Positions 18,932 to 27,747 of a stretch of 64,000 bases of DNA are shown here, piece by piece (position 1 is the first letter of the stretch; every line of letters begins with the position of its first letter). This DNA comes from Gammaproteobacteria bacterium (lineage in GTDB: Bacteria > Pseudomonadota > Gammaproteobacteria > Xanthomonadales > Wenzhouxiangellaceae): contig PWYW01000067.1 of the NCBI GenBank assembly GCA_003567685.1, forward strand, positions 1 through 64,000, in the 5' to 3' direction. The position numbers and the translations under genes were made by a program. The notes under the pieces were generated by a model. It saw nothing but the letters and a program-made list of their open reading frames with translations, did no database searches and had not been told where the DNA came from.

Positions 18932-21643
18932 TCACTCGAAACGATCTGCGAAGATGCCATCTGGTAACTCGATTTCGTAGGGGAAGTACAGCCACATGCT
19001 GTCGCTGTAGTCAGTGTCCAAGCCACCCCAGACGATCATTTCACGGCCGGTCCAGACCGCGGTGTGGGCGTAGCGCGCGGGGGGCGCGTCGATGGTGCTG
19101 GTGGGCGCACCCCAGCTATTCTCGGCCGGATCGTAGCGGCCGCCGGTGTCTGTTAGGCTCAGGCCACCCCAGACGATCATTTCGCTGCCGGTCCAGACCG
19201 CGCTGTGTTGCGCGCGCCCGCTGGGCGCGTCGATGGTGCTGGTGGCTGTGCCCCAGCTGTCGGTGCCCGGGTTGTAGCGGCCGCCGGTGTTGCCGCCGCC
19301 ATCGCCACCCCAGACGATCATTTCGCTGCCGGTCCAGATCGCGCTGTGTTGGGTGCGCGCGCTGGGCGCGTCGATGGTATTGGTGGCCGTGCCCCAGCTG
19401 TCGGTGACCGGGTTGTAGCGGCCGCCGGTGTTGCCGCCACCATTGCCACCCCAGACGATCATTTCGCTGCCGGTCCAGATCGCGCTGTGGCCGAACCGGC
19501 CGTCGGGCGTGTCGACCGTGCTGGTGGGCGCGCCCCAGCTGTCGGTGAAGGCGTTGTAGCGACCGCCGGTGTTGAAGCCTGCGCCGCCGGCCTGGCCGCC
19601 CCAAACGATCATTTCGCTGCCGGTCCAGATCGCGCTGTGTTGAGTGCGCGCGCTGGGCGCGTCGATGATGCTGGTGGGCTTACCCCAGCTATCTGTGGCC
19701 GGGTTATAGCGGCCACCGGTGTTGTAGCGAGGGCCGCCAATGCCGCCCCAGACGATCATTTCGCTGCCGGTCCAGACCGCGCTGTGGGCCGCGCGCGCGG
19801 CGGGCACGCGGACGGTGCTGGTGGGTGGGCCCCAGCTATCAGTGTCGGGGTTGTAGCGCCCGCCGGTGTTGAAGTAACTGAGGTCTCCTCCGCCCCAAAC
19901 GATCATTTCGCTGCCGGTCCAGATCGCGCTGTGGCGGGTGCGCGCGCTGGGTGCGCCGTTGGTGCTGGTGGCCGTGCCCCAGCTATCAGTGTCCAGGTTG
20001 TAGCGCCCGCCGGTGTTGCCGCCGCCGCCCCAGACGATCATTTCGCTGCCGGTCCAAACCGCACTGTGGCCGCCGCGCGCGCCGGGCGCGCCGTCGGTGT
20101 TGATGGCTGCGCCCCAGCTATCGGTATCGGGGTCATAGCGGCGGCCGGTGTTGAGGGGAGCGCCGTCGAAGCCACCCCAGACGATCATTTCGCTACCAGT
20201 CCAGATCGCGCTGTGTTGGCTGCGCGCGCTGGGCGCGCCACTGTTGTTGATGGCCGGGCCCCAGCTGTCGCTGTCGAGGTCGTAGCGCCTGCCGGTGTTG
20301 AGGGAGGTGGAGCCGTCGGAGCCACCCCAGACGATCATTTCGCTGCCGGTCCAGACCGCGCTGTGACCACTGCGTACGCTGGGCGCGTTGCTGATGGCGG
20401 GGCCCCAGGTATTGGTGGCCGGGTTGTAGCGCCCGCCGGTGTTGGTCGGGGTGAAGGCGATGCTGCCACCCCAGACGATCATTTCGCTGCCGGTCCAGAC
20501 TGCGCTGTGGCCTCTGCGCGCGCTGGGTGCGCCGCTGATGCTGGTGGTTGCGCCCCAGCTGTCGATGGCCGGGTAGTAGCGGATGCCAGTGTTGACGATG
20601 TTTAGGAAGCTGCCCTCGTCGCCACCCCAAACGATCATTTCGCTGCCCGTCCAGACCACGCTGTGGAACTGGCGCCCCTCAAGCGGATGGGTTCGATGCT
20701 CCCAGGTATCGGCGGCCGGTGCACTAAGATCCATGGCCTGGCCTTTAATCGTCGGCAGTTTCAGGCCCTTTACGGGTGCTGACTCGAAGCTCACGGCATG
20801 CTGCCGGCGCTCGGCCCACCAATGGTCGAAGCTGCGCTTGGGCCAGCTACGGACCTGCACTTCCAGGCGATCGTCGCTTTTCGAGAGCAGGGTTTCCTGC
20901 ACGAAAGCGTGGGCGGTTTCGCGCAGCAGCGGGGCGCGGCGGGACGGCAGACCGGGCCGGTCGAATGCTTCGCGAGCGGCGCTCAAGCGCGCCCGTTCGG
21001 CGTCGAACTCTTCCGCGTCCAGCGTCAACTCTTGGGGGTCGCGCTCCATCGCCGATGTCTCGGCTTTGGAGGCAGCTCCTCGAACCAGCACCCACCGCTC
21101 CTCGCTGCCGCCGCTGGCTTCAATGTCGGCGATGCCCGCCCCGCCTGCCAATGCCGCTTCGGCTGCTTCCCGCAACGCGTCGTGCTGGCGTGCATCGGCC
21201 GCGTAGGCGGAGCGCAGTCGCTGCTGCACCAGCTGTGGCCGCGCCAGGCATTCGGCGATCAGGTTGGCGTCGTTGCCGAGCGCCTCGAAGCGCTTGCTCA
21301 AGCGATCCGGTGCGCGGGTGTTCTGGGCCATGCGGTTCAGTTCACGTTGCAGGCTGGCCGCGTCGATGGACTGGCCATAGTCCTGAAACAGCACGGCTTC
21401 CTGCCGCAACTGCGCTTCGACTCGTTCGCGCAACTGCGCATCGCTGAGCACGCTTTGGCGATCCGGCTTGGGTTCGGGATTCTGTTCCGGCCAGATCGTC
21501 TCCGACCAGCGGATGTCTTCCAGCGTAGACTGGCAGGCCAGGCGTTGCTCGAAACCCATCGCGCCAGCAGTCTGCGCCGACAGCGCCAGCAGCAGGCCAA
21601 CCAGGGCGATCTTCAGTTGTCGTGTGGTCATGAGGTTGGTCAT
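18932..21643 (-). CDS. Secreted kelch-like repeat protein, 12 repeats
   Basis: A 903-aa exported protein. After a signal peptide (about residues 1-28) comes a charged, probably helical region (about 30-230) with many Arg, Glu and Gln. Twelve tandem kelch-type units of 45-52 residues follow, each with H-S-A-V/I-W-T-G-S-E-M-I-V-W-G-G, then N-T-G-G-R-Y-N-P and D-S-W-G. Twelve blades could form two six-bladed beta-propellers. The protein ends GIFADRFE. The start overlaps the small upstream ORF as ATGA, with GGGAG 9 nt upstream. Repeats are nearly identical in DNA, so copy number may vary. Role unknown; glycan or protein binding outside the cytoplasm is an inference from the fold. Confidence 0.8.
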   Translation of the reverse strand: MTNLMTTRQLKIALVGLLLALSAQTAGAMGFEQRLACQSTLEDIRWSETIWPEQNPEPKPDRQSVLSDAQLRERVEAQLRQEAVLFQDYGQSIDAASLQRELNRMAQNTRAPDRLSKRFEALGNDANLIAECLARPQLVQQRLRSAYAADARQHDALREAAEAALAGGAGIADIEASGGSEERWVLVRGAASKAETSAMERDPQELTLDAEEFDAERARLSAAREAFDRPGLPSRRAPLLRETAHAFVQETLLSKSDDRLEVQVRSWPKRSFDHWWAERRQHAVSFESAPVKGLKLPTIKGQAMDLSAPAADTWEHRTHPLEGRQFHSVVWTGSEMIVWGGDEGSFLNIVNTGIRYYPAIDSWGATTSISGAPSARRGHSAVWTGSEMIVWGGSIAFTPTNTGGRYNPATNTWGPAISNAPSVRSGHSAVWTGSEMIVWGGSDGSTSLNTGRRYDLDSDSWGPAINNSGAPSARSQHSAIWTGSEMIVWGGFDGAPLNTGRRYDPDTDSWGAAINTDGAPGARGGHSAVWTGSEMIVWGGGGNTGGRYNLDTDSWGTATSTNGAPSARTRHSAIWTGSEMIVWGGGDLSYFNTGGRYNPDTDSWGPPTSTVRVPAARAAHSAVWTGSEMIVWGGIGGPRYNTGGRYNPATDSWGKPTSIIDAPSARTQHSAIWTGSEMIVWGGQAGGAGFNTGGRYNAFTDSWGAPTSTVDTPDGRFGHSAIWTGSEMIVWGGNGGGNTGGRYNPVTDSWGTATNTIDAPSARTQHSAIWTGSEMIVWGGDGGGNTGGRYNPGTDSWGTATSTIDAPSGRAQHSAVWTGSEMIVWGGLSLTDTGGRYDPAENSWGAPTSTIDAPPARYAHTAVWTGREMIVWGGLDTDYSDSMWLYFPYEIELPDGIFADRFE
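19031..20660 (-). repeat. Twelve tandem coding repeats of the kelch gene
   Basis: The conserved core (a/gACGATCATTTC) recurs at 19031, 19172, 19313, 19454, 19604, 19751, 19898, 20033, 20180, 20330, 20474 and 20630. Spacings are 135-156 bp, all multiples of three, so copies can be gained or lost in frame. The most similar units lie towards the gene's 3' end, where three successive spacings are exactly 141 bp. Confidence 0.9.
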
Positions 21644-21801
21644 TTCTTGATTCTCCCGTGGAGTTTCGCGTCTGGTTTCTTGTCCTCAGTGCGCTGCGGA
21701 GACCGGGCTCTGGTTTTGTCGGCCACGCGTCTTCGTTCCGCAAACAAGGTTTCAAGCATGTCGGCCTCCTGGCGGGCCGGTCGATCGCCGTGCTTGTTCA
21801 T
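21640..21801 (-). CDS. Small basic protein of unknown function, 53 aa
   Basis: Begins MNKHGDRPARQ and is very rich in Arg, Lys, Glu and Asp, with no hydrophobic segment, so it should be cytoplasmic. The ATG at 21801 has GAGGA about 7 nt upstream, and its stop overlaps the kelch gene start by 4 nt (ATGA). This suggests translational coupling. It heads the kelch unit and is divergent from the hybrid sensor gene. I do not recognise the family. It may be only a leader ORF that drives translation of the kelch gene. Confidence 0.45.
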   Translation of the reverse strand: MNKHGDRPARQEADMLETLFAERRRVADKTRARSPQRTEDKKPDAKLHGRIKK

Positions 21802-21862
21802 GGTGCAATCCTCGGCAGGCATGGCAATGCGGTAGCATCGATTGTCATGTGTTGGCTAGTCA

Positions 21863-21910
21863 CTGTCGCGCAGTCATGTTGTAAGCTTTGACGCTGATGT
21901 TGCGCGACAG
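21863..21910. promoter_or_regulatory. 10-bp perfect inverted repeat, candidate operator
   Basis: CTGTCGCGCA at 21863-21872 is repeated in inverted form as TGCGCGACAG at 21901-21910, with a 28-bp spacer (about 38 bp, roughly 3.6 helical turns, centre to centre). It lies between the divergent small ORF/kelch unit and the hybrid sensor gene. AraC-type regulators such as the sensor's own C-terminal domain often bind spaced half-sites, so this could be its target. Confidence 0.45.
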
Positions 21911-21986
21911 CTAAAGGCCGGCTTCGATTCCTGGATGGGCAGGGCCCAGGTTTGTCGCTTGTATTAATCGAGGGAGATGCACGCGT

Positions 21987-24900
21987 GTGAAGGTTGCCAG
22001 GGCCAGAGTGCTGCTGTTCATGCTGTTGTGCCAGTGTGCAGGCGCCTCTGGCCTGGCGCATTACCAGCACCAGACCTGGACGATTGACGACGGCCTGCCG
22101 GTCAATGTCGTCAATGCTTTGCTGCAGGATGGCAACGGTTATCTATGGCTGGCCACCAACGACGGCTTGGTGCGCTTCGACGGCATCCGGTTCACGGTCT
22201 TCAACACGGTTTCTCATCCGGAAATGCAGAGCAACCGCATCCTCGGCCTGGTCGAGGGGTCGGACGGGTCGCTGTGGTGGTGGACCGAGCAGATGCACCT
22301 GGTCTCCATGTCCGGAGACCGGGTCCGCCATTACACCGAGGCGGACGGACTGCCCAGCCGCGATGTCCAGCAGATCCTGCGTGATCGTCGCAATCGCTTG
22401 TGGTTTGCCACGCGCGATGGCCTGGCCTATCTGGACGGTGAGTCGATCAAGACACTGGGCTCAGGTGCGGTGCGTGGCGACATCACCTGGTTTCAGCCCA
22501 TGGACGGCGGTGATGTCTGGTTTCGCAGCGCTCAGCCATCTGGCATCCATCGTTACCGGGATGGCGTCGTTGTCAGCGTGTTGCCCGATCAGGGCGAAAG
22601 TTATACGACCCAATTCAAGCAAACCCGATCTGGCGAGCTGCTTGTGGGCAACGATGGGCGGGTCTGGCGACATGACGGTGAGACGATGATGGCGCTGGCC
22701 GACGGCTGGCCCGACTTCGCCGTGGCCAGCAGCTTCGACACTGACCCCTCCGGCCGGCATTGGGCGATCACTCAGGATCATGGGGTCTTTGTGCTTGACC
22801 ATGGCGTCTGGGCCTTGCGCATGACCGATATCCGTACACCGCGCAGTGGCCGCGCCTTTATGCACGATGCCGAGGGCGGCTTCTGGATCGTGACCGATCA
22901 TGCGGTCTATCGCGATGGCAAGCAGGTCTTTCGTGCCGAGAGCGAAATCAGTGACGCGCTGATCGACGACGAAGGCAATGTCTGGCTGAGCCTGTCCCGC
23001 GGCGGACTGAAGCGGCTGCAAGCCATGCCGCTCAGAACCTGGGGGCAGGACGAGGGCTTACCCGAAACGAACATTTATCCGGTGATGGCGGCCAGCGACG
23101 GATCGGTCTGGATCGGCAGCTTTGGCGGTGGCCCCGCGCGCTGGGTCGATGGCCGTTTCGAAACAGGCTTTGAACTGCCGGAGCCATCAATCACGGGCTT
23201 TACGCTCAGCCTGATTGAGCGCAGGGACAGCACTTTGCTGGCCTGTGTGACCCGCCAGATTCTGCGCCTGGTCCCGGGACAGAATCGCTTCGAAGCCTTG
23301 AAGCCGGCCATTGATCGCCAGGCCATGGCCTGCTATGCCCTGTACGAGGATCGCCACGAGCGCCTATGGGCAGGGACCGACAAGGGCATTTTCGTGCTCG
23401 ACGGCGACCAATGGCAGGTGGTTCTCGACGATGAACGCAGCCAGACCAACTATGTGCGCCATTTTGCCGAGGCGCCGGATGGCAGTCTGTGGATGGCGAC
23501 CAACGGCCAGGGCATCCTGGTTCTGCATGATGGCGAGTTGACTCGACTCGGCCGCGCCCAGGGTCTGGTCAGCGACAATATCCGCGCCCTGTGGTTCGAC
23601 CCGGCCGCCGATGGCATGGTGCTGTGGGTAGGATCGGAGGACTCGGGGCTGCAGCGCCTGGCTCTTGCCCCGGGCGAGCACATGCCGCATTCGATCACGA
23701 CCGTTCAGCAGCACCACGGGCTGTTCGACAATGTCATTCACGTCATTCTTCCCGACGAACAGGGCAGGTTATGGATGAATTCCAACCGCGGCATCTTCTG
23801 GGTCGAGCAGGCCGAGCTGGAGGCCTTCGCCGCCGGCGAGATTGAACACATCCAATCGATTGCCTACGGCTCCGAGGACGGCTTGCGCAATCGCGAGGGC
23901 AATGGCGGCATCCAGCCGGCCGGCGCGGTGGATGCGCACGGCGTGCTGTGGTTTCCGACCCAGGCCGGCCTGGTCCAGGTTGATCCGGCGAAAATTGCTC
24001 GCAACCCGCGGCCGGCTCGTCCGGTGATCGAGTCGGTCAGCGTGCACGATGCGCTCATTACCCACCCCGGCAACGGCACCCTGGCACTGGCCCGGGACGA
24101 ACGGGATATTCGCATCCGTTACACCGGTATCAGTCTGGCTGATCCAGAAGGTGTGCAGTTTCGCTACCGCCTGGTCGGTTACGATCGGGAATGGTACACA
24201 ACGACCGGGCGCGAAGCCGTCTACACCAACCTTCCCTCCGGCGAGCATCGATTCCAACTACTGGCCGCCAATGGCGATGGTGTGTGGAGCGACAGCCCGG
24301 TTGGCCTGAGCCTGCGCGTCGCGCCCTACCCCCATGAAACGCTCTGGTTTCGCGGTCTGCTGGTATTAAGCCTGGGATTGGCCATGCTGGCGCTCATGCG
24401 CTGGCAAGCGGCACGAGGCCGCCAGCGCCAGCGTGAACTGGAACTGCTGATCTCCGAGCGCACTGGCCAGTTGCTTGAAGAGAAAGAACGCACCGAACGC
24501 CAGGCCAAGGACTTGCAGAAACTCGACCAGGCCAGAACACGTTTCTTCACCAACATCTCGCATGAGTTTCGAACCCCGCTGACCCTGATCATGGGGCCGA
24601 TTCAGGAGTTTCTGGGACGCCAAGAGATCAGTACCAAGGACCGCGAAGGGCATGAAATGGTGCTGCGCAACTCCAAGTACCTGTTGCGGCTGATCAACCA
24701 GATTCTCGACCTCGCCCGTCTGGAAGCCGGCGAGATTCAGTTGCAGGCCACCCATGGCGACATGGCCGAATTGGTCCGTGACATCGTCACCCTGTTCAAG
24801 CCGATCTGCCAGCGCCAGGATATTGCTCTGTCGATGAAGATCGAGCCGGACAGCATTCCGCTGGTCTTCGATGCACAACGCATGGAACAGGTGGTCGCCA

Positions 24901-26051
24901 ACCTGCTGTCCAATGCCATCAAGTTCACGCCCGCCGGTGGCGAAGTCCGCCTGGAACTGAATGAGCAGGGCGACACGGTCAGGCTGATGGTGATTGATAC
25001 AGGCATTGGGATCGCGGTTGAGGAGCAGGCATTGATATTCAAGCGTTTCTACCAGGCTGATACTGCACAGAGCCGATCCGGCGAAGGTACCGGCGTGGGC
25101 CTGTCGCTGGTCAGGAACCTGGTTGAACTGCACGGTGGCGAGGTCGAATTGCAGTCAGCGCCCGGCAAGGGAAGTTGTTTCACTGTCCTGTTGGATCGAT
25201 CGATCCTGGCCGCGCATCACACGGTCAACTCGCCAACCCGGTCTGAAGCCGCTCCGACGCTGGATGTGCCAAACGAAGCCGCCCGGAAGGATTCGGATTT
25301 GCCACAGTGCGATCGCCCCCTCGTTCTGGTCGCCGATGACAACGCCGACCTGCGTGCTTTCATCAGCACTGTACTCTCCGAGGACTTTCGAGTGGTCGAG
25401 GCCGCGGACGGTCGCCAGGCCATTCGGCGCTGTCGGGAATGCCTGCCGGATCTGGTTCTGCTTGATGTGATGATGCCCGAGATGGACGGCTTTGCAGCGG
25501 GGCGGGCGATTCAGTCCGATGACATCCTTCGTGGCATACCAATGCTGTTTCTGACCGCGCGGGGTGGGCTGGATGATCAGCTTCAGGGGCTCGAAAGCGG
25601 GGCGGTTGCTTACCTGACCAAGCCTTTCGAGCCGGGTCTGCTGCAGGCACAGGTCAGAAGCCTGATTGCACAACAGATACGCTTGCGCGAACGGTTGCGT
25701 CTGACCAGGCCTGAGATCAAACGGCCGTCTGATCCATTTCAGGCGCGACTGGTCGAGGTGCTGGGCGAGAACTTCATGGATGCCGAGTTCGGCGTGGCCG
25801 AGCTGGCCGAGGCCGTGCACCTTGATCGCAGCCAGTTGTTTCGCAAACTCAAAAGCAGCTCAGGTCTGTCGCCTTCGAAATACATTCAGAACTTTCGGCT
25901 GGACCGAGCTGCCGAACTGTTGGAAAGCGGCGCATGGACGAGCGTCTCCCAGGTTGCCTACGCCTGCGGTTTCAACAGCCTGTCCTGGTTCAGCAAGTGT
26001 TTTCGAGAGCGCCTGGGGCAAACACCCGGCGAACGGCTCAAACAAGACTGA
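21987..26051 (+). CDS. Hybrid two-component sensor/regulator: propeller, kinase, receiver, AraC domain
   Basis: A 1354-aa one-protein signalling system of the HTCS type. Order: signal peptide; periplasmic two-component-regulator propeller (about 30-690, repeated D-G-x-x-W-x-A/G-T and G-L-P motifs); Y_Y_Y domain (about 695-775); one transmembrane helix (about 786-806); HisKA with the phospho-acceptor H859 in SHEFRTPL; HATPase (about 955-1070, N-box and GxGxGLxL-like motif); receiver with D1160 in LLDVMMPEMDG; and a C-terminal AraC helix-turn-helix (about 1265-1352). HTCS proteins usually detect a glycan breakdown product and induce adjacent genes. The start is a GTG, with GAGGGAG about 10 nt upstream. 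Likely target: the divergent kelch unit. Confidence 0.93.
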   Translation: MKVARARVLLFMLLCQCAGASGLAHYQHQTWTIDDGLPVNVVNALLQDGNGYLWLATNDGLVRFDGIRFTVFNTVSHPEMQSNRILGLVEGSDGSLWWWTEQMHLVSMSGDRVRHYTEADGLPSRDVQQILRDRRNRLWFATRDGLAYLDGESIKTLGSGAVRGDITWFQPMDGGDVWFRSAQPSGIHRYRDGVVVSVLPDQGESYTTQFKQTRSGELLVGNDGRVWRHDGETMMALADGWPDFAVASSFDTDPSGRHWAITQDHGVFVLDHGVWALRMTDIRTPRSGRAFMHDAEGGFWIVTDHAVYRDGKQVFRAESEISDALIDDEGNVWLSLSRGGLKRLQAMPLRTWGQDEGLPETNIYPVMAASDGSVWIGSFGGGPARWVDGRFETGFELPEPSITGFTLSLIERRDSTLLACVTRQILRLVPGQNRFEALKPAIDRQAMACYALYEDRHERLWAGTDKGIFVLDGDQWQVVLDDERSQTNYVRHFAEAPDGSLWMATNGQGILVLHDGELTRLGRAQGLVSDNIRALWFDPAADGMVLWVGSEDSGLQRLALAPGEHMPHSITTVQQHHGLFDNVIHVILPDEQGRLWMNSNRGIFWVEQAELEAFAAGEIEHIQSIAYGSEDGLRNREGNGGIQPAGAVDAHGVLWFPTQAGLVQVDPAKIARNPRPARPVIESVSVHDALITHPGNGTLALARDERDIRIRYTGISLADPEGVQFRYRLVGYDREWYTTTGREAVYTNLPSGEHRFQLLAANGDGVWSDSPVGLSLRVAPYPHETLWFRGLLVLSLGLAMLALMRWQAARGRQRQRELELLISERTGQLLEEKERTERQAKDLQKLDQARTRFFTNISHEFRTPLTLIMGPIQEFLGRQEISTKDREGHEMVLRNSKYLLRLINQILDLARLEAGEIQLQATHGDMAELVRDIVTLFKPICQRQDIALSMKIEPDSIPLVFDAQRMEQVVANLLSNAIKFTPAGGEVRLELNEQGDTVRLMVIDTGIGIAVEEQALIFKRFYQADTAQSRSGEGTGVGLSLVRNLVELHGGEVELQSAPGKGSCFTVLLDRSILAAHHTVNSPTRSEAAPTLDVPNEAARKDSDLPQCDRPLVLVADDNADLRAFISTVLSEDFRVVEAADGRQAIRRCRECLPDLVLLDVMMPEMDGFAAGRAIQSDDILRGIPMLFLTARGGLDDQLQGLESGAVAYLTKPFEPGLLQAQVRSLIAQQIRLRERLRLTRPEIKRPSDPFQARLVEVLGENFMDAEFGVAELAEAVHLDRSQLFRKLKSSSGLSPSKYIQNFRLDRAAELLESGAWTSVSQVAYACGFNSLSWFSKCFRERLGQTPGERLKQD

Positions 26052-26238
26052 TGGAACGGACCAGCGCGCTGACAGGCCATTCGACCTTAATAGATTGCGA
26101 CTTGAAGCGAAAGCATGACAAGAGCATGGCCGAGGCATACACCGTAATTAACACGCCCACCTACCATCCGACCTCCCCGCGCAGACTGTGTCCGGCTGTT
26201 AATATTGCCGCACCTGCCAGGGAGTCTTATCGGTTTAC

Positions 26239-27747
26239 ATGGGCCAATCAGAAACACACGCAACCGTCAGCGTCGACACGCTTTTTTCCGACCTGGATCA
26301 ACGCTGCCAGGCGCTGCGAGACAATCCCGAGCCAGTCATCCGATCCCGAGCCGTGGTCGAGGCCGCACTGGAACGTGACGAAGCAATCTACGGCGTCAAT
26401 ACCGGCTTTGGCGCGCTGGCCAGCCGGCGAATCGATGCCGACCAGCTCGGCCAACTGCAGCGCAACCTGCTGCTGAGCCACGCCTGCGGCACGGGCGAGC
26501 CAGTGCCGGTGGAAATTTCGCGCTTGATGCTCAAGCTCAAGATTCATGCCCTTGGGCTGGGCCAGTCCGGGATTTCGCTACCGGTCTTTGAGCAACTGCT
26601 GGCGCTGGCCGAGCACGACATCGTGCCCTTCATTCCCTCGCGCGGTAGCGTCGGCGCCTCGGGCGATCTTGCCCCCCTGGCCCACATGAGCCTGCCGCTG
26701 ATTGGCCATGGCCAGTGCTGGAAACCGGATTTTTCGGGGCCCGAACCGGCCGCCGAAGCACTCAAGCGCCATGGTCTGGAACCGGTTGAACTGGCCGCCA
26801 AGGACGGTCTGGCGCTGATCAACGGTACCCAGCTGATGCTGGCCTATGGTGCCTTCGTGCTCAACCGAGCGCTGCACCTGGTCGAAGCCGCCGACATCCT
26901 TGGCGCCATGAGCCTGGAAGCCCTGCAGGGCTCGGCGCGACCCTTTGATGCCCGCGTTCATGCCGTGCGCCCGCACCCAGGCCAGGTTCGGGTGGCTAAA
27001 AACATTCGCCGCTTGCTGAGCGACTCGGAGATTCTCGAATCCCACCGCGGCTGCGGCAAGGTGCAAGACCCTTACTGCCTGCGCTGCATTCCCCAGGTGC
27101 ACGGCGCCAGCCGCGACGCGCTCAGCCACTGCGTGGCGGTCTTCGAGCGCGAGTTGAACGCGGTGACCGACAACCCGCTGGTATTCGACAATGGCGATAT
27201 CGTCTCGGGCGGCAACTTCCACGGCCAGCCGCTGGCCCTGGCGCTGGACTACGCCGCCATCGCCCTGGCCGAACTGGCCAGCATGTCCGAACGCCGCACC
27301 TACCTGCTGCTGGAGGGCCACGACGGCCTGCCCAAGTTGCTGATGAAAGACACCGGCATTAACTCGGGCTTCATGATCCCGCAGTACACCGCGGCGGCCC
27401 TGGTCAGCGAAAACAAGGTGCTGTGCCACCCGGCCAGCGTGGATTCGATTCCCACCTCACTGGGCCAGGAAGACCATGTCTCGATGGGTTCGATTGGCGC
27501 GCTGAAGCTTTTGCCGGTGCTGCACAATGTCGAACACGTACTGGCGGTGGAAATGCTGACGGCCAGCCAGGCGCTGGATTTCCGCGCCCCGCTGAAGCCT
27601 GGCCGTGGCGTGCGCCTGGCCCATCAGGCGGTGCGTCGCGAGGTCCGCCATGCCGATGAAGACTATGAAGTAGGCGCCGACATTGATGCCTGCACCCGCT
27701 TGTTGAAAAGCCGCGATTGGGTTGACGAGGTAAGCAAAGGCGCATGA
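26239..27747 (+). CDS. hutH: Histidine ammonia-lyase
   Basis: Deaminates histidine to urocanate, the entry step of histidine catabolism. The 502-aa protein carries the Ala-Ser-Gly triad that forms the MIO electrophile (A140-S141-G142 in GSVGASGDLAPL). It also has YGVNTGFGALA, the Q/N-rich NGTQLML segment, RCIPQVHGASRDAL, the DNPLVF loop and the SVDSIPTSLGQEDHVSMG segment. It overlaps the SbtA-like gene by 4 nt (ATGA), heading a coupled hutH-sbtA-sbtB-hutI unit. GGGAG lies 14 nt upstream of the ATG, farther than ideal. Confidence 0.96.
   Translation: MGQSETHATVSVDTLFSDLDQRCQALRDNPEPVIRSRAVVEAALERDEAIYGVNTGFGALASRRIDADQLGQLQRNLLLSHACGTGEPVPVEISRLMLKLKIHALGLGQSGISLPVFEQLLALAEHDIVPFIPSRGSVGASGDLAPLAHMSLPLIGHGQCWKPDFSGPEPAAEALKRHGLEPVELAAKDGLALINGTQLMLAYGAFVLNRALHLVEAADILGAMSLEALQGSARPFDARVHAVRPHPGQVRVAKNIRRLLSDSEILESHRGCGKVQDPYCLRCIPQVHGASRDALSHCVAVFERELNAVTDNPLVFDNGDIVSGGNFHGQPLALALDYAAIALAELASMSERRTYLLLEGHDGLPKLLMKDTGINSGFMIPQYTAAALVSENKVLCHPASVDSIPTSLGQEDHVSMGSIGALKLLPVLHNVEHVLAVEMLTASQALDFRAPLKPGRGVRLAHQAVRREVRHADEDYEVGADIDACTRLLKSRDWVDEVSKGA

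Noticed and set aside
19205-20605. 466-codon plus-strand frame opposite the kelch repeats
   Set aside because: Its Ala/Gly/Val-rich repetitive product is the complement of the kelch repeats; the minus strand shows the real protein with signal peptide and conserved motifs.
19031-20660. Regular repeats resembling a CRISPR array
   Set aside because: Spacing is 135-156 bp, the repeats are in frame and coding, and there are no spacers or cas genes.
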